This document shows, piece by piece, positions 17,592 to 26,623 of a DNA stretch of 64,000 nucleotides. Below the pieces are notes generated by a model, which saw nothing but the letters and a program-made list of their open reading frames with translations, was not told the DNA's origin and did not search any database. Numbering within the stretch: position 1 is the stretch's first letter; each line of letters starts with the position of its first letter. This stretch comes from Pelagibacterium nitratireducens (GTDB lineage Bacteria > Pseudomonadota > Alphaproteobacteria > Rhizobiales > Devosiaceae): contig NZ_CP146275.1 in NCBI RefSeq assembly GCF_037044555.1, positions 2,336,501 through 2,400,500 of the forward strand, written 5' to 3'. The position numbers and the translations under genes were made by a program.

Positions 17592-17630
17592 AGGTTCCGA
17601 TTTCGGTTCGTGGAATCGAGATCGGAACTA
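17591..17630. repeat. Inverted repeat hairpin (family C) in front of the YitT gene
   Basis: GTTCCGATTTCG pairs with CGAGATCGGAAC with one mismatch; the flanks TAG and CTA extend the symmetry. It directly abuts the YitT start codon, so it would form a hairpin in the mRNA leader. Confidence 0.6.
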
Positions 17631-17676
17631 AAGCATTGTTTGGTGCCAGATCGAACCGAAAAAATCTCAGTGATTT

Positions 17677-18126
17677 TCAGGCCTTCTTGCTCCAGCGACC
17701 CCCTTCGTCCTGCTGCCAATAGGTGAGATCGTAAACCGGCTTGAGGGTGCGCCACACCTCCCGCGCCTCGGTGACGGCGTCGGGGTCGTGGCCGTTGAAG
17801 ATATAGACAAGCCGCTCATAGCCATCGAGCTGGCGCGGGGTGGCGCGATCGACGAAAAAGCGGATGGCGGCGCCGTTGGGGTTTTCATCGCCGCCGGTCA
17901 GCAGCACGGGCTGGATCGCATCGCCCTCCTCCCCCCGCGCAACAGCGTGGGGCAGAAAGCTGTCGTCGGAATAGGTCCAGAGCGCGGAATCGATGATTTC
18001 GAGCCGCTCGGCGCTGCCCACCTCCACCACCGCCCGCCAGCCGCGCTCGATGGTCTTTTCGAGCAGCATGGGCAGAACGGATTCGAGCGGGCGGGTTTCG
18101 AGGTGGTAGAAGAGAAGATCGGTCAT
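17677..18126 (-). CDS. holC: DNA polymerase III subunit chi
   Basis: 149 residues from the ATG of MTDLLFYHLETRPLE; a long in-frame extension upstream is not chi-like and overlaps the TetR gene. Conserved chi features are the start (LFYHL), the central WTYSDDSFLPHAVA and the late LVYIFNGHDPDAV. Chi links the clamp loader to SSB. In related genomes holC commonly follows pepA directly; here 2.1 kb of other genes separates them. Confidence 0.92.
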   Translation of the reverse strand: MTDLLFYHLETRPLESVLPMLLEKTIERGWRAVVEVGSAERLEIIDSALWTYSDDSFLPHAVARGEEGDAIQPVLLTGGDENPNGAAIRFFVDRATPRQLDGYERLVYIFNGHDPDAVTEAREVWRTLKPVYDLTYWQQDEGGRWSKKA

Positions 18127-18179
18127 GGCGATGTTATCGCATTGGATGGGTGGGGGCGCTAGGGGATGGCGTAAGCCAA

Positions 18180-18773
18180 CTATCTTTCGACCGTTTCGTG
18201 AAACGGCCCCGCCGCTGTGTCGAGTATAAGGGCTACAAAGTCCCGCAGACTTTGTTCGACATAGCGCTCCACCGATTGTTTTGGATCGAATCCCCACCAA
18301 AGCAAGGCGCCTTGCCAGTGTGTTGCCGCAAGCAATCCGACGCCGGCAGGAACGCCGGTTTGCGCGAAGCATGCATCAAGGGCGGCGCAGAGTTGGTCTC
18401 GCCAGGCGGCGCCGCGCGCCCGCAACTGGGGGTCGCGCAAATCCTCGCGCAGGATCAAAAGACCTTCCGCATAGGTGTCGATGGTACCGTATTGCCCGGT
18501 GAGCCCCACGAGAAGTTCGATTGCCCCCTCGGGTGTCCGAGGAACCGAACCGGCGAGGCGTGCGGTATCAGCGTCCAGCCGATCCCAGGCAATCAGGAGT
18601 GATTTTTGCTTGAGGACGGCCTTGTTGCCGAAGCGCTGGACGAGGGTTGCCCCCGAGAGGCCACACCGTTTGGAAAGAGCGGCGAACGTCAGCGCCTCGG
18701 GCCCCTGCTCGTACATCAGGTCCAGAGCATGGCGCAGCACAAGGTCATCGGACTGCGTTTTTTGGCGGGGCAT
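18180..18773 (-). CDS. TetR family transcriptional regulator
   Basis: 197 residues. The N-terminal HTH is LDLMYEQGPEALTFAALSKRCGLSGATLVQRFGNKAVL, the TetR pattern with a slightly unusual LVQRF in place of the common LYYHF. The rest is a helical ligand-binding domain. It is divergent to an SDR gene 80 bases away, which is its probable target. Confidence 0.88.
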   Translation of the reverse strand: MPRQKTQSDDLVLRHALDLMYEQGPEALTFAALSKRCGLSGATLVQRFGNKAVLKQKSLLIAWDRLDADTARLAGSVPRTPEGAIELLVGLTGQYGTIDTYAEGLLILREDLRDPQLRARGAAWRDQLCAALDACFAQTGVPAGVGLLAATHWQGALLWWGFDPKQSVERYVEQSLRDFVALILDTAAGPFHETVER

Positions 18774-18796
18774 CTTGACTCCGATAAATAACCGAA

Positions 18797-18819
18797 CGAT
18801 TGTTTATATATACAAATCG
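18797..18819. promoter_or_regulatory. Candidate TetR operator between divergent TetR and SDR genes
   Basis: An AT-rich imperfect dyad with outer half-sites CGATTGT and ACAAATCG around TTATATAT, in the 80-base spacer. The SDR gene also has a strong AAAGGGAGG ribosome binding site further right. The operator role is inferred from symmetry and position. Confidence 0.45.
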
Positions 18820-18853
18820 CTGAGAAAGCCAGCCTAGCAAAGGGAGGTCGGCA

Positions 18854-19765
18854 ATGACACTTTCAGGAAAGGTTGCGCTGGTCGCCGGGGCGACACGCGG
18901 CGCGGGTCGCGGCATCGCAACAGAACTCGGAGCCGCCGGTGCCACCGTGTATGTGACAGGACGCACCACTCGCGAGCAGCCATCCGAATATGGCCGCGCG
19001 TCCGAAACGATCGAGGAAACGGCCGAACTGGTGAGTGCAGCCGGCGGCAAGGGCATTGCGATCCAGGTCGACCATCTGGTTCCACAACAGGTCCAAACGC
19101 TGATCGAGCGAATTCGGACCGAACAGGGCCGTCTCGATATTCTCATCAACGACATCTGGGGCGGAGAGAAACTGTTCGAATGGGACAAGCCGGTCTGGGA
19201 CCACGATCTGGATAACGGTTTGCGGCTGCTCAGGCTGGGGATCGATACCCACCTCATAACCGCCCATTTCGCCCTGCCGCTGATGATCGAGCGACCGGGC
19301 GGTCTTCTTGTCGAGGTCACCGATGGAACGGCGGACTATAATGCCGACCACTATCGCCTCTCCCCCTTTTACGATCTTGCCAAGGTTTCCGTAAACCGCA
19401 TGGCCTGGGCTCACGCCAAGGATCTGGAAAAGCATGGCGCAACGGCGGTGTCATTGACGCCCGGATGGTTGCGGTCCGAGATGATGCTGGAAGCGTTCGG
19501 GGTTCGCGAGGACAATTGGCGCGAGGCCACGGCCAAGGTGCCGCATTTCGTGATTTCCGAATCGCCCCGCTTCGTGGGCCGGGCCGTCGCCGCGCTGGCC
19601 GCAGACACCGAACGCATGCGCTGGAACGGCCAATCGTTATCGAGCGGGGGACTGGCGCAAATCTACGGGTTCACCGATCTTGATGGCTCACGCCCCGATG
19701 CGTGGCGTTATCTTGTGGAGGTTCAGGAAGCCGGTATGCCGGCGAACGATACTGGGTACAGATAG
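18854..19765 (+). CDS. Short-chain dehydrogenase/reductase (SDR)
   Basis: 303 residues. NAD(P)-binding Rossmann motif GATRGAGRGIA near the start, NDIWGGE in place of the classical NNAG, and the catalytic pair as YDLAKVSVNRMAWA (Tyr/Lys). Longer than typical SDRs by about 50 residues, with a C-terminal extension after SLTPGWLRSEMML. The closest type is the group of SDRs found beside TetR regulators; substrate unknown. The ATG is preceded by AAAGGGAGG. Confidence 0.88.
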   Translation: MTLSGKVALVAGATRGAGRGIATELGAAGATVYVTGRTTREQPSEYGRASETIEETAELVSAAGGKGIAIQVDHLVPQQVQTLIERIRTEQGRLDILINDIWGGEKLFEWDKPVWDHDLDNGLRLLRLGIDTHLITAHFALPLMIERPGGLLVEVTDGTADYNADHYRLSPFYDLAKVSVNRMAWAHAKDLEKHGATAVSLTPGWLRSEMMLEAFGVREDNWREATAKVPHFVISESPRFVGRAVAALAADTERMRWNGQSLSSGGLAQIYGFTDLDGSRPDAWRYLVEVQEAGMPANDTGYR

Positions 19766-19774
19766 GTCCCTTCG

Positions 19775-20296
19775 ATGCCCCACTCCGAAAACCCGCCACA
19801 GGATCGCTTCGACGCTGCACCGGTCGGTGATGTGCGGAATGCAGAGATGGCCGAGATCGAACATCTTGCCGGTCTTTGGCACTCTGGCTGGCAGGACGCG
19901 CACGCTGCGATTCTGCCGGCTGAACTGTCGCGATATCGGACGCCGGCGAGTTTCCGGCAGCGGATTATCGACAATCTTGCGCTTACGCGGGTTTCCGGTC
20001 CACTGGGCAATCCGTCCGGCCTGTGCATGATCAAGCACGATGAGCTTTACCAGCTCTTTGTCGCGCCGGCGGCCAGAGGCTCGGGCACCGCAGCGGCACT
20101 GCTTGCCGATGGCGAAAGGCGGATCGCCGCGTCCCAAATCACCACGGCTTGGCTGGCCTGTGCTATCGGGAATGAACGCGCCGCACGATTTTATGAAAAG
20201 CATGGATGGAAGCGCGCGGGCCAGATGACCAACCGGCTGCCAACGCCCGATGGCATCTTTGAACTCGAGGTCTGGCGCTACGAGAAGCGCCTGTAG
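19775..20296 (+). CDS. GNAT family N-acetyltransferase
   Basis: 173 residues. Acetyl-CoA-binding motif A is visible as LYQLFVAPAARGSGTAAALL and motif B as NERAARFYEKHGWKRAG. It begins 10 bases after the SDR stop, so it is probably co-transcribed with the SDR under TetR control. Acceptor unknown. Confidence 0.88.
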   Translation: MPHSENPPQDRFDAAPVGDVRNAEMAEIEHLAGLWHSGWQDAHAAILPAELSRYRTPASFRQRIIDNLALTRVSGPLGNPSGLCMIKHDELYQLFVAPAARGSGTAAALLADGERRIAASQITTAWLACAIGNERAARFYEKHGWKRAGQMTNRLPTPDGIFELEVWRYEKRL

Positions 20297-20359
20297 CTCA
20301 AATGGTCCGCCGGTTGGGGTAAGGATTGCAGTGCGAGCAACTCCGCCTGAGATTATCGC

Positions 20360-21886
20360 CTACCCTCCATCCTCATAGCCATCCCTGGTCAGCCTATCAA
20401 ACAGCGCCACCCCGAACCCCGTTGCCCATGAGGCGTTGGTCTCGGTCGAGGCCTTGCCGAAGGCGGTGGAGGCGATGTCGATGTGGGCCCAGGGGGTGTC
20501 GCCCACGAAGTGGGAGAGGAACTGCCCGGCGATGGACGCGCCGCCCAGGCGGCCGCCCTGGTTCTTGATGTCGGCGAAGCGGCTTTCGATGAGTTTGTCG
20601 TAAGCCGGGCCGAGGGGGAGGTGCCAGACTTTTTCGCCCGAGGCGCGGCCGGCCTGCTGGAGTTTGGCGGCGAGAGAATCCGTGTTGGTGAAAACGCCGG
20701 CATACTCCTCGCCCAGCGCGATGCGGATGGCGCCGGTCAAGGTCGCGATATCGAACATGGCCTTGGGTTTGAACCGGTCCTGACAATACCAGAGGGCATC
20801 GGCCAGAACCAGGCGCCCTTCGGCGTCGGTGGAAATGACCTCGATGGTTTCACCCGACATGGCGGTGATGACATCGCCGGGGCGGTAGGCGTTGGCGTCG
20901 GGCATGTTTTCAGCCAGGGCCAGGATGCCGACGGCGTTGAGTTTGGCCTTGCGGGTGGCGAGGGACTGCATCAATCCAAGAACGGCGGCGGCGCCGCCCA
21001 TATCGCCCTTCATGTTTTCCATCGAAGCGGCGGGCTTGATGGAAATGCCGCCGGTATCGAAAACGATGCCCTTGCCGACAAAGGCCAGGGGCGGCTGGCC
21101 CTTCTTGCCGCCGTTCCATTGCATGACGACGAGGCGTGGGGGGCGGACCGAGCCTTGCCCTACGGCGAGGATGGCGCCCATGCCGAGCGCTTTCATCTGG
21201 GTTTCGTCGAGCACTTCGACCGACAGGCCACGATCGGCCAGGGTGTTGGCGACATCGGCCATGTCGGACGGGCCGAGCAGATTGGCGGGCTCGTTGACCA
21301 GATCGCGCGCCAGAATGGTGCCATCGGCGACGGCGAGGGCGTCGTCAAGCGCAGCGTTCATGCCCGATGCTTTCGCGACAACGAAGGTGAGTGCGGTGGG
21401 ATGGGTCGCACCATTCTTGCGGCGGGTGAGGTATTTTTCAAAGCGGTAGGAGCGTAGCCGGGCCCCTGCCCCCAGCGCGCCGACCAGATGGGGGGCCAGC
21501 CCCGCCTCGTCGAGCACCACGGCGGCATCGGAGACGCCGGCGGCGTCGAGCTTGGCAAAGAGCGAGCCGCCCCTGTCGGACCATGCGGCGGCGTTGTCCC
21601 CTTCCCCATCCGCGCCACGGCCGAGCACCAAAAGGCGGTCGCAGCCAAGGCCGGCGGGGGCGGCGATATCGATCATGTGGCCGGGGCGGCCGGAAAAGCC
21701 CGTGGCCTTGGCGATGCGGGAGAAATCGAGACCAGTGCGCTTCCAAAGGCCTGCGGCCAACTGGCCCATTTCTCCCTCGCCATTGGCGTAGAGCACGAGC
21801 GCTGAGGGGGAATCGGGCAGGCTTTCGGTGAGGGAGATCGAGAGCGTTTGCGGCATGGGCGCGGCAACCTTGAGTGGCGAGGGCAT
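20360..21886 (-). CDS. pepA: Leucyl aminopeptidase (M17 family)
   Basis: 508 residues, a typical length. The C-terminal catalytic domain shows the metal and active-site motifs FVGKGIVFDTGGISIKP (Lys and Asp ligands), MKGDMGGAAAVLG and NTDAEGRLVLADAL. Dinuclear-metal cytoplasmic exopeptidase. Start is uncertain: Met11 (coordinate 21856, MPQTLSISLTES) is a plausible alternative. Divergent to lptF; the commonly following holC is displaced here. Confidence 0.95.
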   Translation of the reverse strand: MPSPLKVAAPMPQTLSISLTESLPDSPSALVLYANGEGEMGQLAAGLWKRTGLDFSRIAKATGFSGRPGHMIDIAAPAGLGCDRLLVLGRGADGEGDNAAAWSDRGGSLFAKLDAAGVSDAAVVLDEAGLAPHLVGALGAGARLRSYRFEKYLTRRKNGATHPTALTFVVAKASGMNAALDDALAVADGTILARDLVNEPANLLGPSDMADVANTLADRGLSVEVLDETQMKALGMGAILAVGQGSVRPPRLVVMQWNGGKKGQPPLAFVGKGIVFDTGGISIKPAASMENMKGDMGGAAAVLGLMQSLATRKAKLNAVGILALAENMPDANAYRPGDVITAMSGETIEVISTDAEGRLVLADALWYCQDRFKPKAMFDIATLTGAIRIALGEEYAGVFTNTDSLAAKLQQAGRASGEKVWHLPLGPAYDKLIESRFADIKNQGGRLGGASIAGQFLSHFVGDTPWAHIDIASTAFGKASTETNASWATGFGVALFDRLTRDGYEDGG

Positions 21887-22055
21887 AGGCGGCGAAGATT
21901 CGCCGGGCTGGACGGGTCGAGCATTGTCCGTGGCGGTGGTTGCGTCAATGCGCAGCCATCATTTGGCATCCTGTGTTGCCACGCTGCGCTTTTTGCGGCC
22001 ACACGAACAGGGTAAAAGCACAACTGACTCGCCGGCACAGGACCAGACCCGCCCC

Positions 22056-23135
22056 TTGGACAGACTTTCGCGATATCTGCAGAGCCAGTTCTTTGCGCAG
22101 GCGCTTACCATTTTCGCGGCGGGGGGCGCGCTGATCTGGCTGATGCAGCTGTTGCGGCTGTTCGATCTGGTTTCGGCCAAGGGGCAGAATTTTCTCACCC
22201 TGATGGGCCAGAGCGGGCTGACGACGCCGACCTTTGCGCGCTCGATCCTTTATGTGTGTTTCGCCATCGGGCTGGTGCGGGGGTTGCGGGCGCTGCAATC
22301 GTCGCGCGAATTGCACACAATCCATGCCGGGCAGCGCACCGATGCGCTGTGGAAGGCGATCATTTCGTTTACGCTGGCCGGTGCGGCCATCGTGACGCTG
22401 GTCACAAATTATATCGAACCCCATTCACGGCGGATTTCGGCGGACTGGTCGGCCGAAATTGCCGCCGATGTGGTCGGAAGGGCACTGGTGCCGGGGCGGT
22501 TTACGGAAATCGAAGACGGGCTGGTGTTTTCGATTTCGGCGCGGCGGCGGGACGGAACGCTTGTCGATTTCTTTTTCGACGACACGACCAACGAAACCCG
22601 GCGGACCTATTTTGCCGAAACGGCATCGGTGTTTCAGGATGAAACCGGCTATCAGCTGATCCTCAACAATGGCGCCATCCAGTATGAAAGCGCCGAGCGG
22701 CAGGGTTTGAGCCAGATCCGGTTCGCCCAATACCATATAAGCCTTGCGAGCCTGATCGATGCGGCGTCGCGCGCCACGAGCGCGGCCCAGACCGACAGTT
22801 TCGGGCTGATGGCCAAGGTGCTGGAGGGCAGTGCGACGGGCGAAGAGATCAAGATGCTCAACGAGCGGTTCGCCGATACGCTACGGGCGCTGGCCATCTG
22901 CGCGCTGGCGGCGGCGTTCTGCGCCTATCCCGATGGCGGGCGCGGGCGGCGGCGGATGCCGATGGAACTGGTGATCCTGCTGGTGGCGTTTGCCGAGCAG
23001 GCGGTGAGCGCGTTCTCGGGCGGCGGGGGCCGCCATTTCATCGCGCCAAGCGTGATCCTTGCGTTCTCGCTGAGCCTGTTGTGGCTGCGCAGCCGGCGCG
23101 CCTTCATCTTTCCGCGCTGGAGGGTGGCACGATGA
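22056..23135 (+). CDS. lptF: LPS export ABC transporter permease LptF
   Basis: About 359 residues from a TTG start giving LDRLSRYLQSQFFAQAL, the typical LptF/YjgP opening. An in-frame ATG at 21948 would add a hydrophilic stretch unlike the family, and no strong ribosome binding site settles the choice. Six membrane helices surround a periplasmic jellyroll (about residues 100-240). With LptG and the ATPase LptB it extracts LPS from the inner membrane. Its stop overlaps the lptG start (ATGA). Confidence 0.88.
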   Translation: MDRLSRYLQSQFFAQALTIFAAGGALIWLMQLLRLFDLVSAKGQNFLTLMGQSGLTTPTFARSILYVCFAIGLVRGLRALQSSRELHTIHAGQRTDALWKAIISFTLAGAAIVTLVTNYIEPHSRRISADWSAEIAADVVGRALVPGRFTEIEDGLVFSISARRRDGTLVDFFFDDTTNETRRTYFAETASVFQDETGYQLILNNGAIQYESAERQGLSQIRFAQYHISLASLIDAASRATSAAQTDSFGLMAKVLEGSATGEEIKMLNERFADTLRALAICALAAAFCAYPDGGRGRRRMPMELVILLVAFAEQAVSAFSGGGGRHFIAPSVILAFSLSLLWLRSRRAFIFPRWRVAR

Positions 23136-24211
23136 ACCGGGTCGGACGCCTCGTTTGCATTCGGCTGGCGGCCCGGATCGGGCTGGTGGTGGGGATCTTT
23201 TTCGGCATCATCCTGCTTGTCGAATTTCTCGATACGGGACGGTTCAACCAGACGGCAGCGCTGGCCGGGCCGTGGACCTCGACGGGGCTGGCGTTTCTGA
23301 GCGCTTTGCGCTGGAGCCTTCTGGGGCTGCCGGTGACCGTTCTGATCGGGGCCATCGTGGGGCTGATCGATCTGCATTCGCACCGTGAGATGGTGATCAT
23401 CAGTGCGTCGGGGCGCTCGATCTGGTCGACGATGCGCTGGCCGCTCCTGATGATCATCCTCTCGGGCGTGATCGTGACGACGGTGGTCGACAGTTTTGCA
23501 ATCAGGATCTATCAGCAGCTCGACGCCGCACAGATCGGCTGGGGACGCGCCTATGGGGTGCAGAACCGGGAGACGTGGTTCAACCAGACCGGCGCGGATG
23601 GCGACTACATGCTCTATGCGCGCTCGGTGACGCAGGGCGGCACGCGCCTGCGGGACGTTTCGATATTGCGGCCGCAGCCCGAAGGCGGGGGCGGCACACG
23701 CATCCATGCGCGAATGGCCGAACTCGAGCCCGGATACTGGCGCATCACCGACGGGATGATCCTCGACATCGACCGGGCGCCGCGCGCCTTTTCCGAAATG
23801 ACACTGGCTACGACCGCCACGGGGTCCGAGTTGAGCCTGCAACTGGGGACCGCCGAGGACATGTCGTGGTTCGATTTGCGAGCGGCCCTGCGCAATGGAA
23901 TCGCCGACCCGTTCGCGCGGGCGGCGGCGGAGACGCGTTTTCAAAAACTCAATGCCGTTCCGTTCGTTCTTGCGGGTGCTTTGCTGATTGCGTTTGCCTT
24001 TACCGGCGGTTATCGAAGAACAGGGCATTATGGGTGGACCATCGTCTATGGAATCGTCCTGGGCCTGGTCGTGTTTGTAATCACGGAGATGGCTGACCGG
24101 GCCGGCTCGGCAGGCGTTCTCGACCCGATTGCGGCGGCGTGGGGCCCTGCCCTTGTCGCCATCGTGATCGGTCTGACCGTGATCCTGCGTAGAGAAGACG
24201 GGCGCGTTTGA
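23132..24211 (+). CDS. lptG: LPS export ABC transporter permease LptG
   Basis: 359 residues with the same six-helix plus jellyroll build as LptF: N-terminal helix LGLVVGIFFGIILLVEFLD-like, periplasmic domain in the middle, and late helices VPFVLAGALLIAFAF and VYGIVLGLVVFVITEMA. Start overlaps the lptF stop by ATGA, and its stop overlaps the lptD start (TGATG), showing tight translational coupling through the LPS transport set. Confidence 0.92.
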   Translation: MNRVGRLVCIRLAARIGLVVGIFFGIILLVEFLDTGRFNQTAALAGPWTSTGLAFLSALRWSLLGLPVTVLIGAIVGLIDLHSHREMVIISASGRSIWSTMRWPLLMIILSGVIVTTVVDSFAIRIYQQLDAAQIGWGRAYGVQNRETWFNQTGADGDYMLYARSVTQGGTRLRDVSILRPQPEGGGGTRIHARMAELEPGYWRITDGMILDIDRAPRAFSEMTLATTATGSELSLQLGTAEDMSWFDLRAALRNGIADPFARAAAETRFQKLNAVPFVLAGALLIAFAFTGGYRRTGHYGWTIVYGIVLGLVVFVITEMADRAGSAGVLDPIAAAWGPALVAIVIGLTVILRREDGRV

Positions 24212-26490
24212 TGGACAAACCACCCCTGGGGGCAACATCGGTGCGGCGTGGCGCACTTTTGGCCAGCGTGCTGGCCACGGCGCTCGCGTTTGCGCCCGTG
24301 GCAAGTGCCCAGCAGCTCGTTCCCGCAGATTTCTTTTCGCGCATTCCCTCGGGCAGTGCCGGCGACATGGCGGTTTCGGCCGATACCATGGTGTTCGACT
24401 CGCGCGACGATACTGTCGTGGCGCAGGGCCGCGTGGGGATCAGCTTTCAGGGCTTTCGCGCATCGGCTGACCGGGCGATCTATTACCAGCGTTCGGGACG
24501 GGTCGAACTTGTCGGCAATGTCGCGGTGATCGATCCCGAAGGGATCGAATACGTCGCGGAACGGGTGGAGCTGGAAGACGGCTTCCGCGAAGGGTTCTTG
24601 CGCGCGCTGACCGTGGCGTTTCCCGATGGCAGCCGGTTTACGGCAGCCGAAACAAATTTCGACGAAGGCGTCGAGCGGGTTTACGTCGATGGCAGCTATG
24701 CGCCATGCGGCACCTGCATCGATGCGAACGGCAACCGGATCGGGTGGTCGGTCAAGGCGGCCCGGATCGTCACCGACGAAGCCGAGCAGGTTATCTATTT
24801 CGAGCAACCCTCACTGCAATTGCTGGGGGTTTCGGTGATCTCGCTGCCCTGGCTGACGTTACCGCAGGACGAAGGGGTCGAATTTCCGGTCCTGAGCTAT
24901 AACGACCAATACGGTGTCGCGCTGTCCCTGCCCTTTTTCCGCTACCGGATGGCCAATGGCACGCTGGCCGTGACCCCGATAGCCTATTTCAATCAGGGAC
25001 CGGGCGTGTCGGTCGACTGGCGGCAGACCGTGGGCGATCTGAGCTATTCGGTGAGTGCATCGGGGGTCTATCAGTTCAATCCCGGCGCCTATAGCGGGCT
25101 GGCCAACCGCAATCTGCGCGGGGCGGTGCAGACCAGCGGCACATTTACACCGACCGCCGCGTGGACGCTGGGGTGGTCCTACACCGCGTTTACCGATCCG
25201 GGCTATCTGCCCGATTACGACATCGACAGCGGAACGGCACGCAATCAGGTCTATGCCCAATATCTCGATGCCGACACCTATGCCGATATCCGGGTGCAGC
25301 AATTGGTACCGCTCGACAACCAGCCGAGCCAGGCGGTGTTCGAGGCGCGCCAGAACGAGCAGGCCCTGACCCATCCCAATGCGGTGGCCGATCACATTAT
25401 CGATCTTGAAAACGGGGCCGGTCGGGTTGAACTGAGCAGCCGGCTTTTGGGGTTGACGCGGGCGCTCGACGATACGAGCCATGGCTTTGTGCACGGCTAT
25501 GAGGGCCAATCGGTCCACGCCATGATGCAGGCGAGCTGGTCCAACCAGTATGTCGTGCCGGGCGGGCTTCTGGTTTCGCCTTATCTCGGGATGCGTGGCG
25601 ATGCGGCGTCCTATGACGGGGCAAGTTCGCTGGCCGGCGCGCCGGCGGCGCAGAGCCTGTTTTCAGCGACCCCGATTGCCGCTCTCGACATCCGCTATCC
25701 GCTTCTGGCGCGGACCGTTGGCGCTGCGCACGTGATCGAACCGATTGCGCAACTGGTCTATCGCGACGGCGAAGCAGTGCCCGGCATCACCAACAATGAC
25801 TCCCAGGGATTCGTTTTCGACGACACCAATCTTTTCAGCTTCAACCGCTTCTCGGGGGCCGACAGGCAGGAAACGGGATTGCGGGCCAATGTGGGCGGAC
25901 AGTTCCAGACCAGTTTCGACAATGGCGGATGGCTGAGCGGGCTGATGGGGCAATCCTTCCACCTGGCCGGAGCCAATGGCTTTAACGCAACCGATGGCAG
26001 CACGGCGGGCATCGGCTCTGGGATGAACGCTGACGCCTCCTATGTCGTTGCCGGCGTGCAGGGCGGCTATGGCGGGCTGGCCGGCGGGGCAAAAATGCAA
26101 CTGGACCCCGCGACCGGCGACATACCGCGTGTCCAGCTGTCGGCCTCGGGCGAAGCTGATGGCTACAAAGTCACCGGCGATTACGTGTTCATCGCGGGCC
26201 AGGCGGCGCTAAGCCAGCCGCAGGACCGGCACGAAGTTGGTTTGGGCGCCGAAGTGCCGGTGGCCGATTACTGGACGGCCAATGCCGGGGTGGCCTGGGA
26301 TCTCGACGCCAATGAATGGCTGCAGGCGACAGCCGGGCTGACCTATGACGACACGTTTCTGGCCTATGGCGTGCAGACGCGGTGGACGGGGCCGACACAC
26401 CGGACGGCGAACGACTTCCGGGTCGGGGTCACCTTCAGCCTGAGCGGGCCGGAAAATTCGGACGTCGTCGATCTCGATGGCGGGTTCTGA
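24211..26490 (+). CDS. lptD: LPS-assembly protein LptD (OstA)
   Basis: 759 residues. Signal peptide (cleavage near VASAQQ), then an OstA/LptA-like beta domain (SADTMVFDSRDDTVVAQGRV..., about residues 50-150) that receives LPS, and a large C-terminal barrel for insertion at the outer membrane. Only one Cys pair is obvious (CGTC near residue 165), unlike the four-Cys arrangement of E. coli LptD, which is usual for alphaproteobacteria. Coupled to lptG. Confidence 0.93.
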   Translation: MDKPPLGATSVRRGALLASVLATALAFAPVASAQQLVPADFFSRIPSGSAGDMAVSADTMVFDSRDDTVVAQGRVGISFQGFRASADRAIYYQRSGRVELVGNVAVIDPEGIEYVAERVELEDGFREGFLRALTVAFPDGSRFTAAETNFDEGVERVYVDGSYAPCGTCIDANGNRIGWSVKAARIVTDEAEQVIYFEQPSLQLLGVSVISLPWLTLPQDEGVEFPVLSYNDQYGVALSLPFFRYRMANGTLAVTPIAYFNQGPGVSVDWRQTVGDLSYSVSASGVYQFNPGAYSGLANRNLRGAVQTSGTFTPTAAWTLGWSYTAFTDPGYLPDYDIDSGTARNQVYAQYLDADTYADIRVQQLVPLDNQPSQAVFEARQNEQALTHPNAVADHIIDLENGAGRVELSSRLLGLTRALDDTSHGFVHGYEGQSVHAMMQASWSNQYVVPGGLLVSPYLGMRGDAASYDGASSLAGAPAAQSLFSATPIAALDIRYPLLARTVGAAHVIEPIAQLVYRDGEAVPGITNNDSQGFVFDDTNLFSFNRFSGADRQETGLRANVGGQFQTSFDNGGWLSGLMGQSFHLAGANGFNATDGSTAGIGSGMNADASYVVAGVQGGYGGLAGGAKMQLDPATGDIPRVQLSASGEADGYKVTGDYVFIAGQAALSQPQDRHEVGLGAEVPVADYWTANAGVAWDLDANEWLQATAGLTYDDTFLAYGVQTRWTGPTHRTANDFRVGVTFSLSGPENSDVVDLDGGF

Positions 26491-26623
26491 ACTCAACCAT
26501 AAAAGCCAATTCCATTCCGGACCGGAACGCTTTAAACAGAACGCCAATCGCAACTGCCGAATTTGGCCGCATTTGTGCTAGAGGACGGCTTTGGCTAAAA
26601 GACGCTTTTAGGGAGCGGAACAC

